From Bacillota bacterium (GTDB taxonomy: Bacteria > Bacillota_E > RBS10-35 > JAJYVN01): 6,102 bases of DNA. The notes beneath the pieces were generated by a model. It was not told the DNA's origin. It worked only from the letters and a program-made list of their open reading frames with translations, and made no database searches. Below are positions 1 to 5,761 of this stretch, piece by piece. How positions within the stretch are numbered: the first letter of the stretch is position 1; every line of letters begins with the position of its first letter. Where the stretch lies: NCBI GenBank assembly GCA_021846605.1, contig JAJZWQ010000173.1, positions 1 through 6,102 of the forward strand, written 5' to 3'. A program made the position numbers and the translations under genes.

Positions 1-146
1 GCGGCTTCCGCCTCAATGCGGACCTCAACGGCGCTCGGAACATCGCCTGGAAGCACCTTGCCGGGATGGCTACACGCGATCCCGGCGGGCCGCCGTCAAT
101 CGGCCTATCGCAGCACGATCCTGTAGCTGCAAGCCGCCGGCTTTAG
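1..146 (+). CDS. tnpB: TnpB RNA-guided endonuclease, C-terminal fragment cut by window edge
   Basis: Reading from base 3, the frame gives 47 residues beginning GFRLNADLNGARNIAWKHLAG and ending in SRRL before a TAG at 144-146. The first two bases (GC) would complete a Cys codon, giving the C-G-F end of a zinc ribbon. The stretch C-G-[FH]-x(2)-[NH]-A-D-L-N-G-A-R-N-I is the conserved end of IS200/IS605 TnpB (OrfB) proteins. Family knowledge: it joins the last zinc-ribbon cysteine to the RuvC-III motif, and its Asp is the third catalytic acidic residue. TnpB is an RNA-guided DNA nuclease ancestral to Cas12. Only the tail is visible, so completeness upstream cannot be judged. The stop codon lies inside the right-end hairpin, as is usual for these elements. 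A small element inserted three bases after the stop leaves the protein unaltered but splits the downstream guide-RNA scaffold. Confidence 0.85.
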   Translation, partial: GFRLNADLNGARNIAWKHLAGMATRDPGGPPSIGLSQHDPVAASRRL

Positions 147-148
147 CC
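139..148 (+). repeat. Target-site duplication, left copy
   Basis: GGCTTTAGCC is identical to 308-317 and directly abuts the left terminus of the 159-bp element. It is also the top of the IS605 right-end hairpin (GGC, TTTA loop, GCC). Confidence 0.7.
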
Positions 149-307
149 CAATACCGCTTAGTTTGGCGTTGCCGAGCGGCCGCTGCGAAAGGCCATCGTT
201 CGGTGCGAGGGGTGCCGAGGGGTTCAGCGGCAAGGCCTTTGGGCCGGTGATGGCAACCTTCAACCGCGCCGCCGGAGAGCGCCGTGGCGCCTTATCTGAA
301 CGGTATT
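149..307. mobile_element. 159-bp non-autonomous IS4-type miniature element (MITE-like)
   Basis: The left terminus (149-166) begins CAATACCG-CTTAG. The right terminus, read inward on the minus strand from 308, begins CAATACCG-TTCAG. The first 8 bases are identical and 13 of 18 match overall. Directly outside lie two copies of GGCTTTAGCC (139-148 and 308-317). The last G of the right terminal repeat is shared with the duplication, so the boundary is ambiguous by one base (149-307 with a 10-bp duplication, or 149-308 with 9 bp). No plausible ORF lies inside. Internal inverted segments (AAAGGCC at 188-194 with GGCCTTT at 234-240; GTTGCC at 168-173 with GGCAAC at 252-257) suggest it can fold. Family knowledge: IS4-family elements often have termini of this type and make duplications of roughly 9-13 bp. 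It would need a transposase supplied in trans, and the IS4 remnant at the right edge has the same terminal octamer. Confidence 0.72.
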
Positions 308-317
308 GGCTTTAGCC
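308..317 (+). repeat. Target-site duplication, right copy
   Basis: Second copy of GGCTTTAGCC, adjoining the right terminus of the 159-bp element. Its first G is shared with the terminal inverted repeat. Identity does not extend outward on either side, as expected for a short target duplication. Confidence 0.7.
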
Positions 318-330
318 GGCGGTAGTTGAC

Positions 331-750
331 TCGTTCGGCCCTTGCCGCAGGACCGGCCGTGAGGCCGGGGCCCGCTGCAGGCACAGGGGTCCGCGTGCCA
401 CTCGGCAAGGAGTCGCCGTACGCCTGTCGGGAGCAAGCCCCCGTGCCACTCGCGCCCCGCCAGCAACCGGACCCACCACTCCTCCCGGCACCGACCTGGA
501 GGGCATCAGGCCGCAGGGGCATCCGTCGTTGATCTGACGTTGGCCCCCGTAACTGCGCCAGCCTTCTGGCCACGGCTTGTTCCGGCCGCCCGGGGTCGTC
601 TGTGCCTCTGGACGACGCCCTGATCTCTCCAGGGTGGTCGGGCGGGCCGACTCCTGAGAATGGAGAACATCTGTTTGGGCTCACCGGGACTCGGCGGGGG
701 TCCCTCAAGGACCTGAGCGGACCAGAGCGAAGACCGCTCGCCGACGGAAC
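331..750. other. Gene-free stretch with leader hairpins
   Basis: No recognisable protein is found in any frame. Open frames here are GC-rich shadows without family motifs. The first bases after 330 would be the guide/flank of the TnpB element. Close to the downstream gene there are small inverted repeats: GGGAC (686-690) with GTCCC (700-704), and GAGCGG (715-720) with CCGCTC (734-739). These could form a structured mRNA leader. An 11-base direct repeat (CGTGCCACTCG at 394-404 and 442-452) appears incidental. No convincing -35/-10 pair was found. Confidence 0.5.
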
Positions 751-756
751 AAGGAG
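751..756 (+). promoter_or_regulatory. Ribosome binding site deciding the TTG start
   Basis: AAGGAG lies 10 bases before the TTG at 767-769. No comparable site precedes the GTG at 602 or the ATG at 815. The position supports a start that leaves about 15 residues ahead of the family-typical MWDFSW motif. Confidence 0.6.
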
Positions 757-766
757 TTGGCTTGCC

Positions 767-1900
767 TTGACGAGCGCCCCCCGACTCCACATCAGGCGGC
801 CCCTGGCCATCGCGATGTGGGACTTTTCCTGGCTGGAGCGTCGCTGGCCCGGAGCGGGTTACGAGGACTGGGACAGCGTCCTGGGCGAGTTGGTCGAGCG
901 GGGGTACGACGCGGTGCGCATGGACCCCTACCCGCACCTGCTGGCGGTGGCCCCCGATCGCGAGTGGACCCTGCCGCCCTGCTGGAACCAGCAGGACTGG
1001 GGCAGCCCGGCGTCGATCCGGGTGACCGTCCGGGAGCCGCTCCTGGAGTTTCTGCGCCTGTGCCGGAGACGCGGTGTCCGGGTGGCGCTGTCGAGCTGGT
1101 TTCGGCAGGATGCGGACGAGGTGCGACTGCGCATCCGCTCGCCCCTGGATCACGCCGACGTCTGGATCCGCACGCTCCGCCTCCTGGAGCAGGCGGAGCT
1201 CTTGGATGACAACATCCTATACGTCGATCTGTGCAACGAGTTCCCGTTGCAAGACTGGGCGCCCTTTCTGCCCCCGGGCGCCAGCGGCGGCGCCTTCCTC
1301 AGGGCATCGCCGGAGGGCTCCGCCTGGATGGAGGCCGCCATCTCCCACGTGCGCCGGCACTTTCCCGGACTACCCCTCTGCTTTTCCATCACCTCGGAGT
1401 ACGACACGCTGGCGAAACAGCAGGTCTCGTTCATGGACCTCCTGGAACCGCACATCTGGATGACGCACTTCACCGACTTCTACGCGCGTGTCGGCTACCA
1501 CTATGAAAAGTTCCAGTCCGTGGGCTACGAGAATCTGGTGGCCAACGCCGAGAGGGTGTACCGCGAAGCCCCCGCCCACTGGTCGGGGGCTCTGGAGGCT
1601 GGCATCCGACGGATCGCCGCCTGGTCCGCCCAGGTGGATCAGCCTCTGGTCACCACGGAGTGTTGGGGTATCGTGGACTACAAGGATTGGCCGATGCTCG
1701 ATTGGGGCTGGGTCAAGGAGCTCTGCGAGGTGGGGGTGCGCACCGCTGTCCCCACGGGGAGATGGGCGGCTATGGCGACCAGCAACTTCTGCGGTCCCCA
1801 GTTCGTCGGCATGTGGCGCGACACCGGCTGGCACCGCCGCCTGACGGACACGATCCACCGCGGCCGGCTCCCGGCTGCGGCCACGGACCAGGAGCGCTGA
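767..1900 (+). CDS. Cellulase-like clan GH-A TIM-barrel glycosidase
   Basis: A 377-residue protein without signal peptide or membrane segment, so probably cytosolic. It matches the uncharacterised 'sugar-binding cellulase-like' group related to GH5 and GH2 catalytic barrels. The N-terminal strand MWDFSWLERRWPG (residues 17-29) and ERGYDAVRMDPYPHLL (44-59) are typical of that group. The two expected clan GH-A carboxylates are visible: N157-E158 in LYVDLCNEF (acid/base, end of strand 4) and E298 in LVTTECWG (nucleophile, strand 7). WMTHFTDFY (231-239) precedes it. Substrate is unknown; the nearby GH2 enzyme suggests plant or microbial beta-linked oligosaccharides. The TTG start at 767 is chosen from the AAGGAG site; the frame is also open back to a GTG at 602, but that extension has no family resemblance. 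The frame is intact. It converges on the beta-mannosidase-like gene. Confidence 0.82.
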   Translation: MTSAPRLHIRRPLAIAMWDFSWLERRWPGAGYEDWDSVLGELVERGYDAVRMDPYPHLLAVAPDREWTLPPCWNQQDWGSPASIRVTVREPLLEFLRLCRRRGVRVALSSWFRQDADEVRLRIRSPLDHADVWIRTLRLLEQAELLDDNILYVDLCNEFPLQDWAPFLPPGASGGAFLRASPEGSAWMEAAISHVRRHFPGLPLCFSITSEYDTLAKQQVSFMDLLEPHIWMTHFTDFYARVGYHYEKFQSVGYENLVANAERVYREAPAHWSGALEAGIRRIAAWSAQVDQPLVTTECWGIVDYKDWPMLDWGWVKELCEVGVRTAVPTGRWAAMATSNFCGPQFVGMWRDTGWHRRLTDTIHRGRLPAAATDQER

Positions 1901-1911
1901 CCCGCACCAGA

Positions 1912-1967
1912 GGGGCCATGCTGCCGCAGACGCCTGGCCCCCCCCCGGCGGCCGAGCCCGCTCGGCC
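1912..1967 (+). terminator. Tandem hairpins after the cellulase-like gene
   Basis: Two inverted repeats start 12 bases after the stop codon. GGGGCCA (1912-1918) pairs with TGGCCCC (1935-1941) around a 16-base loop. GGCCGAG (1950-1956) pairs with CTCGGCC (1961-1967) around CCCG. Neither is followed by a T run, so they may be pause sites or 3'-stabilising structures rather than classical intrinsic terminators. Confidence 0.35.
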
Positions 1968-2363
1968 CCAGGTCTGGATCCGGCGGCGTTCCACCTGCCC
2001 CACACGTCGACCGCGACACCCTCGGAGGCGGGGCGCCGGCAACCGGACGGCCCGCTGCGCCAACGGGATCGCCGATGCAAGTGGGCCAAGGACCGCACGC
2101 GTGTTTGCCAACCCCTCGGCCCCTGTTCCCATCCCCACCTGCTCCTGAAGTCGGGCCCGGGCTGGACCGGATGGTGCGCACGTTGGCACGCACTTACCCT
2201 GTCCGCCATCGCCGCCGCGCGCCGGGAGGTACCCGCCGCGGCGGCGCCAGGAGGGATCCGCCGTGGCCCTGACCCAGCATCCAGGGCTGTCGAAAGGAGC
2301 GAGGCCTCTGGCTGACCATCCCGCACTGGCCAGCCCCGCACGGCACGGATCGGGCGGACCGGC
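1968..2363. other. Gene-free stretch, probably decayed sequence
   Basis: No protein family could be recognised in any frame. There is a perfect 12-bp palindrome, CCGCCGCGGCGG (2233-2244). An AGGAGG followed by GTG at 2263 looks like a start, but its reading frame runs out of frame through the reverse-transcriptase remnant and shows no motifs of its own. Scraps such as GRYPPRRRR and KGARPL in frame 1 (about 2224-2325) vaguely recall the N-terminal part of group II intron reverse transcriptases. The stretch may therefore be the decayed front of the downstream remnant, which is only a suggestion. Confidence 0.4.
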
Positions 2364-2722
2364 CGGCCCGTGGGGATCGAGAGCAGGGACGGGGATCGCG
2401 CGGTGCCGTCCCTGCCGCCGCTTGGTGGGAAGACACGTGCATCGGGACGCGCCGCTCGGCGCTCGGCCCGGGGTCAGGGCCCGGCCGCTGCGAACGACCG
2501 GCCAGTGGTGCAGGACGAGTGGGGCGGCGCCGCCGGACGACCCGCCAGCGCCGGTCGGGGTCGCGGCCCCCAGGGCGGTCCCCCGAGCCCGCTCTTGGCG
2601 AACGTCCTGCTGGATGACCTGGACCGGGAACTGACCGCACGCGGTCACCGCTTCGTCCGCTCGCGGACGCCTGGAACGTCTACGCCCGCAGCAAACGGGC
2701 GAGGCAACGGGCACGTCCGGCG
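2364..2722 (+). pseudogene. ltrA: Group II intron reverse transcriptase/maturase remnant
   Basis: The frame reading through 2568-2660 gives PQGGPPSPLLANVLLDDLDR followed by ELTARGHRFVR. This is the hallmark [TP]QGG-x-[LP]SP-LLAN segment of group II intron (LtrA-type) reverse transcriptases. The next motif should be YADD. Here a single base is missing from the Tyr codon at 2661-2662. The match then continues in another frame as ADAWNVYARSKRARQR from 2663, with the second catalytic Asp replaced by Ala. RPVGI at 2364-2378 could be the upstream RPLGI motif, but only about 68 codons separate it from PQGG where roughly twice that is usual, so an internal deletion is likely. The palm end, thumb, maturase X domain and any HNH domain are absent. 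No intron domain V could be identified nearby. It is clearly non-functional. Confidence 0.75.
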
Positions 2723-2726
2723 GTGT

Positions 2727-2758
2727 GGAAGGAGGGGGCCTGAAGGCCCCTTCCTTCC
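2727..2758 (-). terminator. Strong hairpin after the beta-mannosidase-like gene
   Basis: A 14-bp stem with one G-T type mismatch (2727-2740 pairing with 2745-2758) closes on a TGAA loop. It begins 4 bases beyond the stop codon of the minus-strand gene. No T tract follows on either strand, so a transcript-end role is likely but not of the classic intrinsic kind. It may serve both directions between the convergent genes. Confidence 0.5.
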
Positions 2759-2762
2759 CGCT

Positions 2763-5291
2763 TCAGGCGTCCACGCCGATGGTCCGGGGCGGCAACCCCA
2801 TGGCCTCCATCAGGACTGGCGCCCCCGCCGGCCCGCCGACCGGTTCCACGCGCACAGTGCGGGCCTCGCCCGGCAGGAGGGTGAAATCGTTGGGGTCGAC
2901 GTCGCGACCCTCGGCTGTCAGGTGCACGACCAGCGCCACCACGGATCCCCGGTTCTGAACCTCGAGTTCCCCCGTGCCGGTCCGCACCGCCGCCACGGTG
3001 GGCGCGGGGAGTTGCCGCAGCGGGGCGAACGCCGGGCCGTCGGTGACGGTGAAGGCGTACGTCTGCCCCACATCCGTCCCCAGACGCAGGCGGAGGAAGA
3101 AGGCGTCTCCCGGCACCGCCTCGACCGGCCAGCGCAACTCCCCCAGGGGCGTGGCCGGTCCCGCGTCGGCGGGCGCGCTGTAGACCTCGCCTCGCAGGAC
3201 GCGGCCGCCGCTGTCGTGCAGCTCGGCGAACACCCGCGTCCCGGGCGCCACCGTCCCCCGGCGGACATGCAGGAAGACCGTCGCCGCGAATTCCTCGCCG
3301 CCCCGCCAGGCCACGCGCTCGTAGCGGCAGGAGAGGTGCCAGGGCGCAAAGCAGCGGCGGAGGAAGCCATAGGCCGGCTTGGGCTCGCCGTCGTAGTCCA
3401 GCAGCGAGTTGTTGGCGGTGTTGGCGTAGGGCTCGTTGCCCATCCAGATCAGGGCGCCCGAGGCCTGGGGCTCCCGCCGCCGCACCGACTCCACGCAGAA
3501 CCGCAGGGCCTCCGCCTGCAGGTAGCGGCTGCAGGCCACGTAGGTCGGCAGGTCGGGCACCTCCGGACTCCAGGGCCCGAAGAGGCGGATCATCAACTCC
3601 CAGTCGATCCACCAGTCCCCGTGGTGCACCCAGAGCGGATTGCTGCGGCTGGGCGGCCACAGGGGGTATCCGCCGGAGATGCGCTCCAGCACCGCCAGCC
3701 GCGTGGTCCCCGGCGCGCCCATCTCGCTGCGGAACAGGGCGTCGTCCCGGTTGAAGTACGTGTACTGGTGGGGGTGGCCGCGGTAGCCCCACGGGCCGTG
3801 CACGTCGTGGTGCACACCCTGGCCGAACTCTTTCTCGTCGGCCCCGTGGCGTGGACCGGACGGGCTGCTGGGGAAGAACGTCCGGCCGGGATCCTCGGCG
3901 GCCACCACGGCGGCCAGGCGTCCGATGTTGGGGTGCGCCTCGGTCACCGGCCGCCCGTCGGCGAAGGTCAACTCGTTGCCGCCGCACCAGGCCATGAGGC
4001 AGGCGTGGTTCCGCCGGCGCAGGATGGAGTGGGAGGCCACCAGCGCCATCTCGTCGACCAACTCGGGGTCATCGCAGGGGATGTTGTCCAGGCCGGAGGA
4101 GGACTGGAAGAACTCCTGCCAGACCAGGAGGCCCATCTCGTCGCAGAGGTCGTAGAAGGCCTGCTTCTCCAGAATGGCCCCGCCCCAGACGCGCAGCATG
4201 GTGCAGCCCATGCGGCGGAACCGCTCCAGCAGCGGTGCATAGTCGGCGCGGCGCAGCGCCCCATATAGGGGCGTGGGCGGCACCCAGTTGATGCCCTGCA
4301 GGTAGACGCGTTGGCCGTTGCATTCGCAGGTGTAGGGGAGGGCGGATGCCGGGGCGCCGGGGTTGCCGACGAACGTGATGTGCCGGAAGCCCACGGTCAG
4401 GGTGTGCTCGTCGCTCACCGCGCCGTCGGGACCCCAGACCGTGATCCGCACCCGGTAGAGCGGCCGCTCCCCCATGCCCGTCGGCCACCAGGGCCGCACC
4501 CCGGGGATGCGCGCCGTCACATCCAGCGCGCCGGTCCCCGACCCCTGCAGGGCCAGCGGGCTGGGCCTCGGCGCGGGGGCCGCCTCCCCGCTCCACAGGA
4601 CCTGCTCCCCCTCCAACACGCTGACGACCGTCCGGCAGCGGTCCCAACCCGCCCCCTCCGCGAAGAGGCCGCAGCGCAACTCGCCCTCCCCGTCCAACCA
4701 GTCGGCAACCACCGAGGAGCCCACCAGGCGGACGGGGCCGGTGCCCACCAGCCAGGCGTCGTCCCAAATGCCCACCGGCACGATGCGAGGGCACCAGTCC
4801 CACTCGTAGTTGAACCGCGACTTCAGGGTGGAGATCCGGCTGGAGTAACCCAGTTGCCCGGTGACCTCCGGCGGCGGCGCAAAGGTCACGGCCAGCGTGT
4901 TCTCCTGCCCCGCCGGGGCCAGGACGCCGGTCACCTCGATGGTCACCGGCCGGAACATCCCCCTGAACGCGCCGACGGGCTTGCCGTTGAGGGAGATCTC
5001 CCCGCTGTAGTCCAGGCCCTCGAAGTGCAGGAAGCGCCGGACGCTGCCGTCCTCCGGCGTCCGAAACGCCGTCCGGTACACCCAGTCGCGGTGCTCCACC
5101 CACTCCGCGTCGCGGCTGGCGAAGCCCACGTTGAGGTCGGGGAGGAGCCCGGCCTGCTGCAGGTCGTGCTGCACGGCCCCGGGCACGGTGGCGGGCAGCG
5201 GGCCCAGGAGCGGCTTGTCGGCGCGAAAGCGTTCCCCGTATGGCCAGAACCCGGTGAGCTCCCACGACAGCGACCCGAGATCCACACGCAT
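2763..5291 (-). CDS. GH2 beta-mannosidase-like glycoside hydrolase
   Basis: A complete 842-residue protein, close to the usual length of bacterial GH2 beta-mannosidases, which release beta-linked mannose from the non-reducing end of oligosaccharides. No signal peptide, so cytosolic. Order of domains: an N-terminal jelly-roll with VPGAVQHDLQQAGLLPD (36-52) and DWVYRTAF (69-76); the conserved YEWDWCPRIVPVGIW (162-176); an immunoglobulin-like domain ending WWPTGMGERPLY (268-279); and a TIM barrel from RVYLQGINWVPP (328-339) with MLRVWGG (365-371). The acid/base is E440 in AWCGGNE, and the nucleophile is E523 in FRSEMG. A beta-sandwich tail follows from about 650. The ATG has AAGGGGG 7 bases upstream. 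Its upstream neighbour is a truncated lipoprotein gene, suggesting a former transporter-hydrolase operon. The Cys in WDWCP (often Gly in the family) and SEMG leave the exact sugar specificity open. Confidence 0.9.
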   Translation of the reverse strand: MRVDLGSLSWELTGFWPYGERFRADKPLLGPLPATVPGAVQHDLQQAGLLPDLNVGFASRDAEWVEHRDWVYRTAFRTPEDGSVRRFLHFEGLDYSGEISLNGKPVGAFRGMFRPVTIEVTGVLAPAGQENTLAVTFAPPPEVTGQLGYSSRISTLKSRFNYEWDWCPRIVPVGIWDDAWLVGTGPVRLVGSSVVADWLDGEGELRCGLFAEGAGWDRCRTVVSVLEGEQVLWSGEAAPAPRPSPLALQGSGTGALDVTARIPGVRPWWPTGMGERPLYRVRITVWGPDGAVSDEHTLTVGFRHITFVGNPGAPASALPYTCECNGQRVYLQGINWVPPTPLYGALRRADYAPLLERFRRMGCTMLRVWGGAILEKQAFYDLCDEMGLLVWQEFFQSSSGLDNIPCDDPELVDEMALVASHSILRRRNHACLMAWCGGNELTFADGRPVTEAHPNIGRLAAVVAAEDPGRTFFPSSPSGPRHGADEKEFGQGVHHDVHGPWGYRGHPHQYTYFNRDDALFRSEMGAPGTTRLAVLERISGGYPLWPPSRSNPLWVHHGDWWIDWELMIRLFGPWSPEVPDLPTYVACSRYLQAEALRFCVESVRRREPQASGALIWMGNEPYANTANNSLLDYDGEPKPAYGFLRRCFAPWHLSCRYERVAWRGGEEFAATVFLHVRRGTVAPGTRVFAELHDSGGRVLRGEVYSAPADAGPATPLGELRWPVEAVPGDAFFLRLRLGTDVGQTYAFTVTDGPAFAPLRQLPAPTVAAVRTGTGELEVQNRGSVVALVVHLTAEGRDVDPNDFTLLPGEARTVRVEPVGGPAGAPVLMEAMGLPPRTIGVDA

Positions 5292-5298
5292 GCCGAAA

Positions 5299-5305
5299 CC
5301 CCCTT
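5299..5305 (-). promoter_or_regulatory. Ribosome binding site of the GH2 gene
   Basis: On the minus strand AAGGGGG lies 7 bases before the ATG at 5291-5289, which supports that start. Confidence 0.6.
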
Positions 5306-5328
5306 GACGTCGATTCAGCGCGGGGCGG

Positions 5329-5481
5329 CTACGCCGCGTGATTTATGGAGCCGAAGGGAATGGAGCCGCGCGCCCGCAGGCGCAGCCGGTGACCTGAACT
5401 GGTTCTGGGCGCCGTGCTGCATCCCGTGGCCGTCAGCGCGGCGCCCACCAGCAACTGACGTCGCGATCTCGGTGTGGGCAC
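5329..5481 (-). pseudogene. Truncated Tat/lipobox lipoprotein, probable remnant of a sugar-binding protein
   Basis: A GTG start at 5481 preceded by AGGAGG (5495-5490, 8-base gap) opens a 50-codon frame ending in TAG at 5329. Residues 1-24 form a convincing lipoprotein signal: a basic n-region with twin arginines in SRRQLLVG (6-13), a short hydrophobic stretch, and a lipobox LTATGC with Cys at residue 21. A mature lipoprotein of this type would be several hundred residues. Here the frame ends after about 29 more residues, which resemble nothing known (RLRLRARGSIPFGSINHAA). The stop lies only 37 bases before the GH2 start. By context it is most likely the beginning of an ABC-transporter solute-binding protein whose body was deleted, leaving the promoter and start site joined to the glycosidase gene. 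A genuine small lipoprotein cannot be excluded. Confidence 0.6.
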
Positions 5482-5489
5482 CGTGCGCA

Positions 5490-5495
5490 CCTCCT
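5490..5495 (-). promoter_or_regulatory. Ribosome binding site of the truncated lipoprotein
   Basis: A perfect AGGAGG on the minus strand, 8 bases before the GTG at 5481. It argues that the lipoprotein start was a genuine gene start. Confidence 0.65.
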
Positions 5496-5644
5496 GTCGA
5501 GGGTATCCGGATGCGGCCCGGGACGCGCCTGGCGGCCGCACGCGCGACCCCGGCCGGGCATGGCCCGCCGAACCGCCGGCACGGGCAGGGCATCACCGAC
5601 CGCCCGCCATCCTGTGGGTGGCGGTACACCATGTTGTGGTGGAA

Positions 5645-5673
5645 AGTGTAGCATGCGAAGATGTGCACTTCCA
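5645..5673 (-). promoter_or_regulatory. Candidate extended -10 promoter for the lipoprotein/GH2 unit
   Basis: On the minus strand TGCTACACT gives an extended -10 (TACACT at 5650-5645, TG one base upstream). TGGAAG (5673-5668) stands at a 17-base spacing as a poor -35. It lies in a locally less GC-rich patch about 165 bases before the lipoprotein start, leaving room for a long leader. Motif evidence only. Confidence 0.33.
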
Positions 5674-5700
5674 GGAGTCTGCAGCAAAGCCGGGCTGTGG

Positions 5701-5727
5701 GAGAGCGCTTCTCGAACGGGCGCTCTC
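5701..5727. promoter_or_regulatory. Inverted repeat upstream of the candidate promoter
   Basis: GAGAGCGC (5701-5708) and GCGCTCTC (5720-5727) are perfect 8-bp inverted arms around 11 bases. The AGCGCT core resembles the centre of LacI-family operators that control sugar genes, but the 11-base gap is unlike a typical contiguous LacI site. It could equally be a hairpin terminating transcription from the neighbouring IS element. Confidence 0.3.
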
Positions 5728-5744
5728 GTGCAGGGGATTTGGGC

Positions 5745-5761
5745 CAATACCGGTGAATTAG
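5745..5761 (+). repeat. IS4-family terminal inverted repeat
   Basis: It starts CAATACCG, identical over 8 bases to both termini of the 159-bp element at 149-307, and continues GTGAATTAG. The transposase TAA is at 5760-5758 within it. Confidence 0.6.

Larger units (their letters stand above)
134..330 (+). ncRNA. IS605 right end / TnpB omega-RNA 3' scaffold, interrupted
   Basis: The left half CCGCCGGC-TTTA (134-145) and the right half GCCGGCGG (315-322), followed by TAGTTGAC (323-330), are together the classic right-end hairpin of IS200/IS605 elements. Joined across the 149-307 insertion they make a perfect 8-bp stem with a TTTA loop. Family knowledge: the tnpB 3' region and right end are transcribed as omega RNA. 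The terminal hairpin is the 3' scaffold, and the guide starts immediately after the element boundary, which here would be about base 331. As it stands, 159 bases of foreign sequence separate the two halves, so normal scaffold folding and element transposition are probably lost. The exact right boundary is inferred from the motif, because the left end is outside the window. Confidence 0.55.

Noticed and set aside
394..452. Pair of CGTGCCACTCG repeats, considered as a CRISPR-like or iteron unit
   Set aside because: Only two 11-base copies with no further periodicity; likely chance in GC-rich sequence.
628..660. AGGGTGGTCGGG, superficially like the T-box antiterminator sequence
   Set aside because: The rest of the conserved T-box sequence is missing, it lies 5' rather than 3' of the hairpins, and a glycosidase is an unlikely T-box target.
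602..766. N-terminal extension of the cellulase-like protein from a GTG at 602
   Set aside because: The extra 55 residues resemble no family and have no ribosome binding site, whereas AAGGAG precedes the TTG at 767.
1370..2341. A 323-codon minus-strand open frame overlapping the cellulase-like gene
   Set aside because: It lies opposite conserved catalytic motifs of the real gene and shows no family features or ribosome binding site.
2249..2634. Possible gene with AGGAGG and a GTG start at 2263
   Set aside because: Its frame runs across the recognisable reverse-transcriptase motifs in a different phase, and its protein shows no features.
2370..4268. A 632-codon open frame on the plus strand running antisense through the GH2 gene
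   Set aside because: Only its first third contains the reverse-transcriptase remnant. The rest mirrors the GH2 gene in GC-rich DNA and has no family motif.
4311..5651. A 446-codon plus-strand open frame opposite the GH2 N-terminal half
   Set aside because: Repetitive Gly/Ala/Pro/Arg-rich composition and no recognisable domain; a shadow of high-GC codon usage on the other strand.
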